Positions 54,677-64,000 are shown, numbered from the stretch's first letter. The stretch: DNA of 64,000 nt from Stictocephala bisonia (GCA_035578905.1 JAQJVL010000287.1:1092501-1156500); one strand, 5' to 3'. Numbers and translations: made by a program. Notes: generated by a model not told the origin, from the sequence alone.

Positions 54677-57600
54677 CTCTCCGTCCGGGCTTTAGTTGGC
54701 AGTACGGGAAAGGCTATGCTAGTGTATTTTAAATGGAGTATCCGTACTACTAGCCACACTGCTGACATCGGTCGCTCTACGGGTTCACTGTAATAGAGCG
54801 GTGTCAGCGACGAGGAAATCATTGACTTTTTTCAATTGTGATTTTAAGGTGCACATAGAATTTTGAAAATGGTACCAAATTAAAGATTATAAAACTGCCT
54901 TTCCTAATGTGACACCAAGAAGTGTATATACATTTGTTATATATTTGTTCTAGGCTTTCATAATTGAAACGCTATTGAGAAGAACATAAAAAAATAATAA
55001 GCGAGGTTTTTTTTATTTTTCGGTCAAGAAATTTCGTCAAGCGAGAAAGTTGTACAAAAATAGATAACATTAATTTTTGTAATTTTAAGTTATCACTTGG
55101 GAAGATTAGTTTAGGCGGTAGGAGTCACACAAGTCATGAGCTATAATTTTATTTATAAGTGATGCAGTGCCACCATAGTGTTTCTGCTTTTATTTAGGTA
55201 CTAAATAAATTAAAACGTAATATGTTCTTTTTTATTTATAACTGTATGCAATAAAGTGCATTAGAATGATGAGAAATTAAATTGTGTCGTTAAAAGCGAT
55301 AAAATCACTAAGGCTAAAATGGTATTAATCAACTGAGATACAGCGCAATAATTCCACTGAATGAACAGTTGTATATTATTTATACTACACAATACCAAAT
55401 CTAAATACACAATGACAAAAAAATAAAATATTTGTGCTATTGTCGTTAGGTGAATGATAACATCCACTTATGTTTCCAATAGTTTTATTACACCGAGTAT
55501 GTAAGTAAAGCCGAAGTTCTTTGATTTGTTTATCTATACAATTTGTATTAAATTAAATAAGCTTGCAGAATGATTAAGAGGTTTACCTTTATTCTAACAG
55601 ATTTACTCCAGACATTTCACTGGTTGTTTGAACAGGCGTCAGCCTCACTCAAGGCGGATTCTTCTTCATCGGACGAGACGCCCAGCTGGATAAAGAAGGG
55701 CTCAATGTCGTCCTGCAGATTATCAGCCTTCCACATGTTGTCTTCGATAAGTTCAACGTGATTACAATAGTTTTTCCACTGTTCGTTTGTAACTGCATCG
55801 AATGCGTTGTCAATCAATTGAACCATTAAATCTTTTTTAAACTGAGTATTGTGCATAGCCTTCACTTGGCTCCAAACAAGCTCTATAGGGTTGAGTTCCC
55901 AATGGTATGGAGGTAGATGTAAAATTGAAAATCCGTGTTTTTTTGCGAGCTCATCGACGACATATGCCGAGTGCAAGTGCTTAACTTTGCGTACTTCATT
56001 CAATAGTTCTTTTTTAAACTGTCGTCAGGGAAGTTTATATTTTTCTCCTTAAGCCAATTTTTAATATATTTTTTCTAAATTTTGTGTTAGGCACCTTTTC
56101 AACTTTCACCGAATGGTACGGAGCGTTATCCATTATAATGACTGAGTTTAATGGAAGGTTTGGGTAGAAGCTGGTCTTCGAACCATTTTTCAAATCTTGG
56201 ACCATCCATCTCGTCGTGGTAATTTTTCCTTTCCCTTCTTTGCTAGAAATACCATTTTTTGCCTCCTCACAAAACCATTTTCACCTCCGGCGTGTGTGAT
56301 GACGAACCGAGGCCCTCGTTCGGTCGGATCTCACAATCCAGTAGTTAATCCCGCCATGTAAGCGTCTTTTAGAGTAGTTATAGGTCTTGTCTACCTACAC
56401 TTTGTTTACTTTATGTCTGACATTTACCCAGGTTTCATCGAGGTAAGTAATATACTTTTTCTGGTCTTCTGTACTCTCGAATCTGTCTCAAAATAAGAGT
56501 GCCTCCATACAATTATATCCTCTCTTTCCAATAGTAAGGACTTCTTATTACGCCGTTCGAATCAGGATCCTGATCTTTGAGAAGTTCCCATAAAGTAGTT
56601 CGGTTAAAGTCAGGTAAGTTTGGATCTTCATTCGCCTTAGATAAAACAGCGTTTAATGTTGGGGGCAAGTTTTTTTGCAAAGAACGAGAGCACGATTCTT
56701 CTAATAGCACTTATTATGAAACCACCGTATTTTAACGCTCTATTGTTTCTATAAACCACCTTTTTACGACTCTTTCTTGGGGTACGTACATGTCCTTTTA
56801 GTTCTTCATTTCTAATTCTGTATATCGAACGTTTGCTTGTCCCTGTAGCCTCACTTGTTTTTTCAAACTATAAATCTAATACTTGCATTAGGGTAACACG
56901 TTTTAAAGTACTGAAAAACGTTCAACACTGTATATCTGTCTCCGCTTTTTATGGGTTTGCCCTTTCCACGTGAATTCATTTTTAACAACAAAGCTCACTC
57001 AGACTTTAAACTAAAACAACCTAAACTATGCACAACTGTATCGAGAAACACCCTAATCCAGCCGAGAACCGACAGTCACTGAACTGAATTATCAAGAGGG
57101 ACAGAAGAGGAATATATTCATTTTCCGTTTACATGAACGCCACAGCATTGGGTTATTTCTGTCACCGTGAGAATTGCAGGAACTTTCACCAGCTTCAAGG
57201 GAAAAGGGCATTAACAATTACGTACACTTATAGTAGTTTTTCCCCATATGATGACCCCATTTTCCCGTATGCTAGCATTAATTACTAATACGAAGGTTTT
57301 GTAATCATTATACTATTCGAAAATACTATTTTAATATAGACTATAATGATGTTACAACTTATTGCATTGTTTTCATATTTTTTTTTTAACTAACATCCTA
57401 CCTTCAAAAATGTAAATGTTAGTTTTTCTTAAAAATCCCCCAAAATTACGGCGAAGTAGGAAAAAATTAAATAAAACTAAAAGTAATACAATGTAGGGCA
57501 TTTATTATAAAGGTGGAACGAGTATAGCCTAAGCTCTGCACTTGAGTCCTGCAGAGCCTGAAGACAGAATAATAATGAAAGCGAAATAAAAATAATTCGC

Positions 57601-57701
57601 GGCGACAGCTACAATCCAAATCACCGAATGTCGTCAGGACGGGTAGTCGCCCCGCGGCCGCTCATATGGCTCGTACTGCCAACTAAAGCCCGGATGGAGA
57701 G
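54677..57701 (-). mobile_element. Tc1/mariner-superfamily element, DD82E (Sailor-like), 30-bp TIRs
   Basis: The left end is CTCTCCGTCCGGGCTTTAGT, continuing TGGCAGTACG. The right end is its inverse with a single difference (CCGTCC versus CCATCC). Both are bounded by TA (54675-54676 and 57702-57703), the target duplication of this superfamily. The 3025-bp element contains one transposase on the minus strand (55617-56979). The two TIRs are 29/30 identical, so it is younger than the DD82E copy at 33.5-36.8 kb. Confidence 0.9.
55617..56979 (-). pseudogene. DD82E (Sailor-like) transposase, frame-broken
   Basis: Starts at ATG 56979 with MNSRGKGKPIKSGDRYTVLN, a helix-turn-helix-like N-terminus. The catalytic residues are visible: YLDETWVNV (first Asp at 56437-56439), MDNAPYHSVKV (second Asp at 56128-56130) and LNPIELVWSQVK (Glu at 55881-55883). 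Second Asp to Glu is 247 bases. Two separate 1-base deficits in runs of A (near 56080 and 56012) account for the difference from 249, so the residues are 82 apart. It ends with an acidic tail, SDEEESALSEADACSNNQ. Further frame changes and an in-frame stop lie in the N-terminal half. Because the two central breaks are in homopolymers, sequencing error is possible. Confidence 0.8.
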
Positions 57702-57703
57702 TA

Positions 57704-58757
57704 GTTTCCATTGGTTCATAGCCTGTTTTCATCTGAGGCCTACATTGGAAATGGTTTAAAACGTTTATAAGGTGATACTTAATACATTTTATTTAATGAG
57801 GGGCAAATAAAGTACCGTGTGATTAGTCTTGAATCGTCTTTATAAATTATAATAAAAGTAGTAGAGTTGTGGCGACTTTACAACGCCCGATGGTGAGTTT
57901 TCGCCAAATGGTGAGTCGAGGGTGGGGGAAGTCACGTGACCACCCCGAGCTCTGATTGGTCCATTTTTGATGACGTCATCCAAGATGGCGCCGCCCATGT
58001 TTCCCGCCAAATTTCCTAACCTCACTTTTCCTAACCTCAAATTTCCCTCCAAATTTCCACATCATACTATATAAAATACACTCTTAACCTAACTTTTTCC
58101 ATGTTAAACTATATAAAATACACCATAACAAACGCAATATTTCATGGCTGGGCTTTATCGCTGTTATCACATCACTTGACCTCTAAGGTTAGCATGTGGT
58201 TGATATGCACGTGGAGCGTCCATGCGGTGCTGATTAATAGCAAACAATATAACACTGACCTCAAAGGTCAACCCGTGGCTGTTATCACATCTGCTTCCGT
58301 TACCACAAGCATTGTTTTACATCTCGTGTCTTTTATTTGCACAATCTCTTTTAATAATATCGAACAATTAACATTGTATATGATTCCTTCTGAACACTTA
58401 TTAAAACAGTACTACACGGGATGACGTAATCGGAGTTTCAAGTCTGGACAGGCGCGTGACCCAAATGCTGCGTTCTGATTGGTTGCCCCCTCCCCCCTCC
58501 CCTCCCTCATCAATCCCTACTTAACCGACCAACACAATCAATTTCTCACTTCTGTTCTTGCGCTCGTACTGATCAGACGTGTCCTCACTTTGCTCCTTGA
58601 TATCAGTAATTATTCTCATCATAAATACTTTATTACTGTTATTTATATTTTGGACACCGTTCTCTGTATGGTATTTCGAAAGTAATATACCGAGATTAAG
58701 TTCCGTATACAGTATCAATATTTTGACCTTTGTTCTTTGTGGGGTATTTTGAATCAA
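57704..58757. other. intergenic/intronic DNA with a promoter-like motif cluster
   Basis: 57940-58010 contains CACGTGACC (E-box), TGATTGGTCC (inverted CCAAT), TGACGTCA (CRE), AAGATGGCGCC (YY1-like) and TTTCCCGCC (E2F-like) within about 75 bp. 58445-58510 has another TGATTGGT and a long C-rich pyrimidine run. The 107-codon plus frame 58101-58424 has no motif. This could be a real promoter or a repeat with such motifs. No exon could be linked to it. Confidence 0.35.
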
Positions 58758-59695
58758 TTTAATCTATCAACTACAGTAAGAAAAAAATCATTAAATTCAT
58801 TAGCTACAGCAATTGGATCATTAATCAAGTCTCCATTAATATTTAAACTTATTTCAGATCGATTCTTTGCCTTTTGACCAGTTACTTCATTTACTATCCT
58901 CCATGTAGCTCTAGAATCAACCATTACAATTTTCAAAACACCTTTTATAATAAGATTCTTTTAGTTCTCTTATTTGTGTTTGCAGTTTATTTCTATATTT
59001 TTTAAAGTATGCTTTTAACTTTCCATTAAAAGGATGTATTTTTAACTTTTGATAAATTTTATTCTTAATTTTTATTTTCATGCAAATAAAATTATTCATC
59101 CAAGGCTTGATTTTTTTTAGTTTATTTTTATTTTCCAATATATTTACTTTACTTTGATTTATTATATTTTGAAAAGTGTCAAAAAATATGTCAAAAGCAA
59201 TTGAAGGATCCTGCTGAGCATAAACATCCAACCAGTGCGTTTTATCAAGAAGAGAGGCCAGTTTGATGTAGTCTATGCGATAAGCAGAAGGTTCAGAATG
59301 TTCCGGTTGTAGTCTTCTTTGCTCAAGGTCACGCATACACACTGTGACAACTGTCAGCACATGGTCGGTTACGTTTGCCTCAACAGTCAAAACCTCTACA
59401 ATCTATCTTATCTCTGTTTACAATTCTTGCAAAGACATGATCAATACAAGATAACGTGTTCTCTGTAATTCTTGTTGGCTCTTTAGAAAGACATTCTAAA
59501 CCATTCCTTGATAACAATGTATTGTATTCGTCTGTAATTATATTGGAATCCAAAATATTAATATTCATATCCCCTATTAAAAACAAGTTCTTTTTAATAT
59601 TAAAAATGTTTCTATCTTCAAGACAATTATCTAATTCAGTTAAAAACATACTTTTGCTTATACTATGCAATCTATAAATAGCAATAAAAGTGAAA
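58754..59695 (-). pseudogene. Jockey/CR1-type LINE ORF2 fragment, endonuclease to pre-RT
   Basis: Minus-strand frames in order: 59695-59380 reads FTFIAIYRLHSISKSMFLTE, then LIGDMNINILDSN and KEPTRITENTLSCIDHVFARI (APE endonuclease). 59390-58917 reads NVTDHVLTVVTVCM, then IKPWMNNFICMKIK and YFKKYRNKLQTQIRELKESY. 58936-58754 reads DSRATWRIVNEVTGQKAKNR and VANEFNDFFLTV (linker before RT). Two 1-base frame changes (near 59392 and 58922) separate them. The upstream end is cut at 59696 by the Penelope-like element. RT itself is absent. Not functional. Confidence 0.8.
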
Positions 59696-59795
59696 TAATC
59701 TTAGAACTTAGGCTTAAGCGGCCGGTGTCATAACTAGAATCTACAGTTTCCGGTGACAACCGCGTCAAGGTACTATCTACAATATTTACAAGATG

Positions 59796-59839
59796 ACCAG
59801 GACGTTTCGCCCATACTGTGATGTGGCATCCTCAGTGGT
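59796..59839 (-). ncRNA. hammerhead ribozyme motif, unit A repeat
   Basis: The same motif as 62424-62466 but with one extra G on the plus strand next to the cleavage site, reading GTCCTGGT instead of GTCTGGT. This shifts helix I by one base. Core blocks CTGAGGA, helix II and GAAACG are intact. Either this copy is weakened or the extra base is an assembly error. Confidence 0.6.
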
Positions 59840-60061
59840 TTCTCTGAGACTGAAATCGGCAAGTGACCTTCCAGCTTTATAACAGGTGGTGGGGTGGGGA
59901 CTGGTTGGCAGGTATGCTGGAGAGGGGGGCGGAGGCACGACCCACGTGACCTACGGTCATTGGCCGAAAAATCAATATGGCTGACTCTTCCATTTTATTT
60001 CAATTTACTTAAAATGGGTTCCCATGTCTTTGGCAGCCGTATACTATCATCCTTATTAAAA

Positions 60062-60495
60062 TTATTTCTTCTCTTTATATATTTCTATAGCTTCCCTTAC
60101 GATTCTCGGGTAGTAATGTGGGATGTTGGCAAGAACTTTAGTTTTGTCAAATAAAATTCCATGATTACTTTTTGTGCTATGTTCAGCAACAGCAGACTTT
60201 TCCGTATCTTCATTCTTAGTATGCCTTATATGTTCCTTAATCCTTGTGGAAATTAACCTCTTGGTTTCCCCTATGTAGACTGACCCGCAACTACAAGGTA
60301 TTTCATACACTCCAGGCATAGCTAGTGGAATTTTATCTTTGACTGGCCTCAGAAAATTCTTTAATCTATTGGGTGGCTTGTAAATGGTTTTTATATTTTC
60401 TTTACTTAATAGCCTGCCAATCTTTTCCGTTGTTCCCTTTATGTAAGGTAGATACGACCTTTTTTGAGATATCCTTATCTTGTCTTGTATCTACT
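60062..60495 (-). pseudogene. Penelope-like GIY-YIG endonuclease part, unit A
   Basis: 60319-60062 reads MPGVYEIPCSCGSVYIGETK (GIY-YIG core), then RLISTRIKEHIRHTKNEDTE and HSTKSNHG. It would cut target DNA for insertion. Three single-base insertions relative to unit B (near 60072, 60457 and 60529) separate it from the RT frame and change its last residues. Unit B has one continuous frame, so these are the only defects here. It may be intact in reality if the insertions are sequencing errors. Confidence 0.75.
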
Positions 60496-61640
60496 CTATT
60501 GTCTTGTTCTTTCCTCTTCAACTGTTTTCCTTATAGTATTATTGATTTCTCTAACTGAATATCCATTCTGATTTAATGTTGAATATAATATTTGTCTTTC
60601 TTCCTTCCAACTATTTTGGTCTGAAATGTGAATGGCTCGATTGATTAAAGTGTTTAAAACTGCATTCTTCTGTGCCGGATGATGATGGGAAGCAGCATTT
60701 AAATATCTATTGGTATGTGTAGGTTTCCGGTATACCGAGTGGCCTATTCGTCCATCTCTTCTTCTCACAGTTAAAACGTCAAGGAAAGGCAGACTTCCGT
60801 TATTCTCGATTTCCATTGTGAACTTGATATTAGAGTGAATAGAATTGATATGGTGCAGAAAATCATCCAATCTCTCTCTACCATGTGGCCACACAGCCCA
60901 AACATCGTCTACATATCGATACCATGCCTTTGGTTTTAAATCAGACGTTTCAAGTGCCTTCTTTTCAAATATTTCCATATAAAGATTAGCTGCAACTGGT
61001 GATAGAGGTGATCCCATAGCTGCCCCCTCAGTTTGTTCATAGAACTTCCCATCGAAGAAGAAATAAGTTGATGTGAGGCATAGTTCAGCTAGCTCTGCTA
61101 AATCGTTGTTAAGAATTTCCTTGATTATTTCAATTGTTTCAGGTACTGGAACCTTAGTGAACAATGATTCTACATCAAAACTTACTAGTATGTCAGTATC
61201 TTGCAACTTCTGTTGGCTGATAAGGCTGATAAAATGTCTGGAATCTCTAACAAATGACTCAGTTTTTCCTACAACTTCACTTAGTTGTTTTGATATAAAC
61301 TTAGCTAAATTATAAGTAGGTGATCCTATGGAACTTACTATAGGTCTCATCGGTATATTTTCTTTATGTATCTTAGGTAATCCGTACAATAGCGGTGGCC
61401 TAGGGTCAGAATTTATTAATTGTCCTTTTATCTTATTGTTAAAATTAGGGTTTGACTTAACCAATTTTGATACACTTGAAGCAATTCTTTTAGTCGGATT
61501 TCTTACTAATTTATATGGACCGTTATTAATCATATCTTTCATTTTGACTTTATAATCTTCCGTCTTCATAATTACTGTTGCATTTCCTTTATCTGATGGT
61601 ATAACTATTCTTGAGTCATCTTCTTTCAAAGCCTTCAATG
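60496..61640 (-). pseudogene. Penelope-like reverse transcriptase part, unit A
   Basis: A 380-residue frame from 61638 with SRIVIPSDKGNATVIMKTED, YGLPKIHKENIPMRPIVSSI, LVSFDVESLFTKVP (first catalytic Asp), GAAMGSPLSPVAANLYMEIF, and YRYVDDVW with the YVDD box at residues 242-245, then PFLDVLTVRRRDG and SVYRKPTHTNRYLNAASHHH. All standard RT blocks are present. The frame fails upstream at 61640-61695 (an in-frame TAA at about 61695 and a 1-base change near 61655) and downstream at 60529. RT copies the element's RNA at the target. Confidence 0.88.
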
Positions 61641-61697
61641 CAACTTTTTCATCCTAGAGAGATTAGATTTTGGCAGCCGAGCTCTCCTGAGCACCAC

Positions 61698-62489
61698 TTA
61701 TACATCCTGTCTAATCTCTTCAGCTTTTTCCGATGGTAAATCCTTTATCACTTCTTCTACAGAGCAAATAATTTCTTCAGTTGGAATTTTATTAGGCGCT
61801 ACTGCATAGTTAAATCCTTTCATAAGTAAAGAAGTTGTGGGTTGATCTAAGGTATCTTCAGTTAAATTAATTATAATTTTGCTAACGTCCAATTGACTTT
61901 CTGAAAACTTGTTTTTACAGTATTCATCTTGTAGCTTGGTATATTTCTTCTTGTGATTCTCTGTAGTTAGCTGAAGAACTCTCAATGATTTATCTTTGTT
62001 GAGGTTTTGAATAATCTCCCAATCGGCTGAATTAAGGACACTTGATAATTCTTCTTGAAGCCTTACTATTTCATTATTAATTTTGAACAATTCGTGTCTT
62101 GTTTCGCCGATTTCCCTTCTTAGAATTGACATTTCTGCTTTTTTCAGGATACTTTTGATAGAACCGTTTATTTTGTGGTGTTTTAGTTTTACGCAGTTGG
62201 GTGAGATGTTGTTATCTCTGCAACGCTTCAGAAAAGCTAATCTTGCGATACTTTTACTGTGTTTTACATTCATTAGTTCGTATAAACGTGTTTTCTTGAA
62301 TACATCCTCCCCGTAGAGGAACTTAATCTTAGAACTTAGGCTTAAGCGGCCGGTGTCATAACTAGAATCTACAGTTTCCGGTGACAACCGCGTCAAGGTA
62401 CTATCTACAATATTTACAAGATGACCAGACGTTTCGCCCATACTGTGATGTGGCATCCTCAGTGGTTTCTCTGAGACTGAAATCGGCAA
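61698..62489 (-). CDS. Penelope-like N-terminal segment, unit A
   Basis: An open frame of about 263 codons leading into RT. The first ATG is at 62456, inside the ribozyme motif (RMPHHSMGETSGHL). The rest is basic and helical: YGEDVFKKTRLYELMNVKHS, CRDNNISPNCVKLKHHKING and EEIICSVEEVIKDLPSEKAE. The last block is the usual lead-in to Penelope-like RT. It ends at TAA just before the RT frame (61638), where relatives read through, so the protein is split by one stop and one frame change. N-terminal regions of this family are poorly characterised. Confidence 0.7.
   Translation of the reverse strand: MPISVSEKPLRMPHHSMGETSGHLVNIVDSTLTRLSPETVDSSYDTGRLSLSSKIKFLYGEDVFKKTRLYELMNVKHSKSIARLAFLKRCRDNNISPNCVKLKHHKINGSIKSILKKAEMSILRREIGETRHELFKINNEIVRLQEELSSVLNSADWEIIQNLNKDKSLRVLQLTTENHKKKYTKLQDEYCKNKFSESQLDVSKIIINLTEDTLDQPTTSLLMKGFNYAVAPNKIPTEEIICSVEEVIKDLPSEKAEEIRQDV
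62424..62466 (-). ncRNA. hammerhead ribozyme motif in the Penelope-like repeat
   Basis: Minus strand, 43 nt. ACCA, then CTGAGGA (canonical CUGANGA core), one extra U, helix II GCC-A-CAU / AUG-GGC around loop CACAGU, then GAAA, CG, UC, then UGGU. ACCA and UGGU pair as helix I. GAAA-CG-UC leaves a helix III of only A-U and C-G, whose ACGU is self-complementary, as in hammerheads that work as dimers. Predicted cleavage is 3' of GUC, between 62428 and 62427. Penelope-like elements are known to carry such motifs. Activity is not shown by sequence. The motif overlaps the start of the N-terminal open frame. Confidence 0.75.
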
Positions 62490-62621
62490 GTGACCTTCCA
62501 GCTTTATAACAGGTGGTGGGGTGGGGACTGGTTGGCAGGTATGCTGGAGAGGGGGGCGGAGGCACGACCCACGTGACCTACGGTCATTGGCCGAAAAATC
62601 AATATGGCTGACTCTTCCATT

Positions 62622-64000
62622 TTATTTCAATTTACTTAAAATGGGTTCCCATGTCTTTGGCAGCCGTATACTATCATCCTTATTAAAATTATTTCTTCTC
62701 TTATATATTTCTATAGCTTCCCTTACGATTCTCGGGTAGTAATGTGGGATGTTGGCAAGAACTTTAGTTTTGTCAAATAAAATTCCATGATTACTTTTTG
62801 TGCTATGTTCAGCAACAGCAGACTTTTCCGTATCTTCATTCTTAGTATGCCTTATATGTTCCTTAATCCTTGTGGAAATTAACCTCTTGGTTTCCCCTAT
62901 GTAGACTGACCCGCAACTACAAGGTATTTCATACACTCCAGGCATAGCTAGTGGAATTTTATCTTTGACTGGCCTCAGAAAATTCTTTAATCTATTGGGT
63001 GGCTTGTAAATGGTTTTTATATTTTCTTTACTTAATAGCCTGCCAATCTTTTCCGTTGTTCCCTTTATGTAAGGTAGATACGCCTTTTTTGAGATATCCT
63101 TATCTTGTCTTGTATCTACTCTATTGTCTTGTTCTTTCCTCTTCAACTGTTTTCTTATAGTATTATTGATTTCTCTAACTGAATATCCATTCTGATTTAA
63201 TGTTGAATATAATATTTGTCTTTCTTCCTTCCAACTATTTTGGTCTGAAATGTGAATGGCTCGATTGATTAAAGTGTTTAAAACTGCATTCTTCTGTGCC
63301 GGATGATGATGGGAAGCAGCATTTAAATATCTATTGGTATGTGTAGGTTTCCGGTATACCGAGTGGCCTATTCGTCCATCTCTTCTTCTCACAGTTAAAA
63401 CGTCAAGGAAAGGCAGACTTCCGTTATTCTCGATTTCCATTGTGAACTTGATATTAGAGTGAATAGAATTGATATGGTGCAGAAAATCATCCAATCTCTC
63501 TCTACCATGTGGCCACACAGCCCAAACATCGTCTACATATCGATACCATGCCTTTGGTTTTAAATCAGACGTTTCAAGTGCCTTCTTTTCAAATATTTCC
63601 ATATAAAGATTAGCTGCAACTGGTGATAGAGGTGATCCCATAGCTGCCCCCTCAGTTTGTTCATAGAACTTCCCATCGAAGAAGAAATAAGTTGATGTGA
63701 GGCATAGTTCAGCTAGCTCTGCTAAATCGTTGTTAAGAATTTCCTTGATTATTTCAATTGTTTCAGGTACTGGAACCTTAGTGAACAATGATTCTACATC
63801 AAAACTTACTAGTATGTCAGTATCTTGCAACTTCTGTTGGCTGATAAGGCTGATAAAATGTCTGGAATCTCTAACAAATGACTCAGTTTTTCCTACAACT
63901 TCACTTAGTTGTTTTGATATAAACTTAGCTAAATTATAAGTAGGTGATCCTATGGAACTTACTATAGGTCTCATCGGTATATTTTCTTTATGTATCTTAG
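62622..64000 (-). CDS. Penelope-like RT plus GIY-YIG endonuclease, unit B (partial)
   Basis: One continuous frame entering from the window edge at 64000 (KIHKENIPMRPIVSSIGSP) and ending at 62622 (TWEPILSKLK). Numbering from the Met at 63974: FDVESLF near residue 50; YVDD at 146-149; PTHTNRYLNAASHHHPAQ near 217; a CSCGSVYIGETK stretch in the GIY-YIG domain from about 345, preceded by MPGVYEIP; KEHIRH near 373. The domain order RT then GIY-YIG, with short cysteine-containing linkers, is diagnostic. All catalytic blocks I can judge are intact, so this copy may be functional if its N-terminal part outside the window is. Confidence 0.93.
   Translation of the reverse strand, partial: KIHKENIPMRPIVSSIGSPTYNLAKFISKQLSEVVGKTESFVRDSRHFISLISQQKLQDTDILVSFDVESLFTKVPVPETIEIIKEILNNDLAELAELCLTSTYFFFDGKFYEQTEGAAMGSPLSPVAANLYMEIFEKKALETSDLKPKAWYRYVDDVWAVWPHGRERLDDFLHHINSIHSNIKFTMEIENNGSLPFLDVLTVRRRDGRIGHSVYRKPTHTNRYLNAASHHHPAQKNAVLNTLINRAIHISDQNSWKEERQILYSTLNQNGYSVREINNTIRKQLKRKEQDNRVDTRQDKDISKKAYLPYIKGTTEKIGRLLSKENIKTIYKPPNRLKNFLRPVKDKIPLAMPGVYEIPCSCGSVYIGETKRLISTRIKEHIRHTKNEDTEKSAVAEHSTKSNHGILFDKTKVLANIPHYYPRIVREAIEIYKRRNNFNKDDSIRLPKTWEPILSKLK

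Larger units (their letters stand above)
59697..64000 (-). mobile_element. Penelope-like element, head-to-tail dimer (continues past the window)
   Basis: 59697-61376 repeats as 62325-64000, both on the minus strand, so two units lie head to tail with a period of about 2626 bp. Unit A is complete within 59697-62489. Unit B runs off the right edge. Each unit codes RT followed by a GIY-YIG endonuclease, the hallmark of Penelope-like elements, and tandem copies sharing LTR-like repeats (pLTRs) are typical of them. The only differences I find between the two repeats are four extra single bases in unit A. The dimer interrupts a LINE (58754-59695). Confidence 0.93.

Noticed and set aside
58101..58424. 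107-codon plus frame
   Set aside because: Hydrophobic by composition, with internal direct repeats (TGACCTC..AGGT) and no recognisable signal or domain.
1..64000. tRNA, rRNA, snRNA and bacterial-type features
   Set aside because: I looked for cloverleaf-like and rRNA-conserved segments and for operon structure and saw none.

Overview
This is eukaryotic nuclear DNA: AT-rich, intron-bearing and packed with transposable elements. The element set (a BEL/Pao LTR retrotransposon, an R1/LOA-like LINE with a DUF4780-like ORF1, Penelope-like elements, a ZBED-type hAT and two DD82E Tc1/mariner relatives) points to an arthropod, probably a hemipteran insect. That assignment is inferred from element content only.

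The single recognisable host gene is on the minus strand: UBC12/UBE2M, the NEDD8-conjugating E2 enzyme. Three coding exons are visible at 38949-39043, 26230-26436 and 7723-7863. They join in frame through canonical GT/AG sites and reach a proper stop. The introns between them are about 12.5 and 18.4 kb and are largely transposon sequence. The exon coding the N-terminal tail was not found upstream within the window.

Layout. 1-7.7 kb: AT-rich 3' flank with foldback and MITE-like elements and a 36-bp minisatellite. 7.7-26.4 kb: last UBC12 exon and its large intron, holding a decayed Penelope-like element, an ORF1-like fragment, and a nested insertion in which an intact BEL/Pao element (16077-23940, 5-bp TSD, nearly identical LTRs) sits inside the RT of a dead LINE (about 12666-25808). 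26.4-39 kb: next intron, with LINE and BEL relics, a complete but broken hAT (27597-30278, perfect 8-bp TSD), a pogo-like MITE (TA TSD) and a DD82E element with roughly 400-bp inverted repeats. 39.1-40.1 kb: an element carrying one motif at both ends and as two internal hairpins. About 40.4-52.4 kb: sequence dominated by homopolymer blocks, which looks like corrupted consensus. 53.1-54.2 kb: long AC/GT arrays inside inverted repeats. 54.7-57.7 kb: a second DD82E element with 30-bp TIRs. 58.7-64 kb: a LINE endonuclease fragment interrupted by a head-to-tail Penelope-like dimer.

The observations most worth follow-up are a hammerhead-ribozyme fold in both repeats of the Penelope-like dimer, overlapping the element's own reading frame; two DD82E transposases whose D-E spacing I counted; the 39.1-40.1 kb hairpin element; and the quality problem at 40-52 kb. 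Several 1-bp frameshifts elsewhere may also be sequencing indels, so pseudogene calls resting on single frameshifts are provisional.
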